From the NCBI GenBank assembly GCA_003451975.1, contig DMIX01000060.1, forward strand, positions 6,742-12,754: DNA of 6,013 nt, given 5' to 3'. The DNA is from Propionibacteriaceae bacterium (GTDB lineage Bacteria; Actinomycetota; Actinomycetes; Propionibacteriales; Propionibacteriaceae). Position numbers and translations under genes: made by a program. The first letter of the stretch is position 1; each line of letters begins with the position of its first letter. Shown here piece after piece: positions 5,843 to 6,013 of the stretch. Under the pieces are notes generated by a model. The model was not told where the DNA came from. It ran no database searches and saw only the letters and a program-made list of their open reading frames with translations.

Positions 5843-6013
5843 TTGCCCACTATCAGGCTTGTCGACGACGTCCTACGGACGATCGCTGATGCTGCGGGCG
5901 GGGCGATCGGGCTTCGGGTGGCGAACTACGAGGTGTTTGACCCTGCCGATCCGCAGACTCGCCCGAAGCTGGCCGCGCATTTCGCGCTGCGCTACGGCGG
6001 GCGTCGACAGGAC
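5843..6013 (+). CDS. Unrecognised protein, N-terminal 57 codons, runs off the right edge
   Basis: A frame opened after a TGA at 5819-5821 region stays open to the window end. From TTG 5843 it reads MPTIRLVDDVLRTIADAAGG, then AIGLRVANYEVFDPADPQ and a basic TRPKLAAHFALRYGGRR end. Third codon positions are almost all G or C from about 5858 on, much more than in the overlapping frames, which supports coding. I do not recognise the family. It looks like a soluble mixed helix/strand domain: an amphipathic helix (VDDVLRTIADAA), then a strand and turn. The start is not fixed: TTG 5843 lacks a clear ribosome site, and GTG codons at about 5920 (GTG GCG AAC) or an upstream change of frame are alternatives. 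It is divergent from the DUF2130 gene, with about 150 bases between them that could hold promoters for both. Confidence 0.45.
   Translation, partial: MPTIRLVDDVLRTIADAAGGAIGLRVANYEVFDPADPQTRPKLAAHFALRYGGRRQD

Noticed and set aside
5818..5846. GAATTCGAACTGC looks like a tRNA T-arm (TTCGAAT)
   Set aside because: The bases on both sides do not form the five-pair T stem, and no anticodon or acceptor arms are found nearby on either strand.
1..6013. CRISPR array, insertion sequence or integrase
   Set aside because: No regularly spaced direct repeats, no transposase or recombinase motifs and no long terminal inverted repeats were seen.

Overview
The window looks like chromosomal DNA from a high-GC actinobacterium. 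Reading frames show strong G/C bias at third codon positions, GTG/TTG starts are plausible, protein families are actinobacterial in style (secreted M15-like peptidase with Ig-like repeats, APC permease with a GLAATAPAYSL motif, small HNH protein), and one intergenic region carries the short palindromic repeats whose chance translation reads 'SLSL(S/T)KG', common in actinobacterial genomes. A genus cannot be named from the sequence alone.

Layout, left to right. (1) 3-395 (+): the 3' end of a RecQ-type DNA helicase, mostly its HRDC domain. (2) 426-1622 (+): a secreted protein with an M15-like zinc peptidase domain and two C-terminal Ig-like repeats. (3) 1623-2066: a 444-base non-coding gap with three degenerate palindromic repeats. 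(4) 2067-3431 (+): an APC-family amino acid permease cut short by an in-frame TAG; its missing last membrane helix and cytoplasmic tail follow in the same frame to a TAA at 3633-3635. (5) 4147-3782 (-): a membrane-anchored HNH nuclease, also followed in frame, after a TGA, by a basic family-like C-terminal tail ending in TAA at 3634-3632. (6) 5693-4281 (-): a DUF2130 protein with an N-terminal CPHCG knuckle, a long coiled coil containing an internal duplication, and a PD-(D/E)XK-like core. (7) 5843-6013 (+): the start of an unrecognised gene running off the right edge.

The main surprise is the pair of interrupted genes facing each other: both appear to have lost their C-terminal portion to one in-frame nonsense codon, and the two read-through frames end on the same TTAA at 3632-3635. 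TAA, TAG and TGA are all used as ordinary stops in this window, so codon reassignment is unlikely. Recent gene decay, sequencing error or nonsense read-through remain possible.

I see no complete new defence or mobile system. The nearest candidate is the same-strand pair of predicted nucleases (DUF2130 and membrane-anchored HNH) at 3782-5693, with an unknown divergent gene beside them. Their functional link is only an inference.
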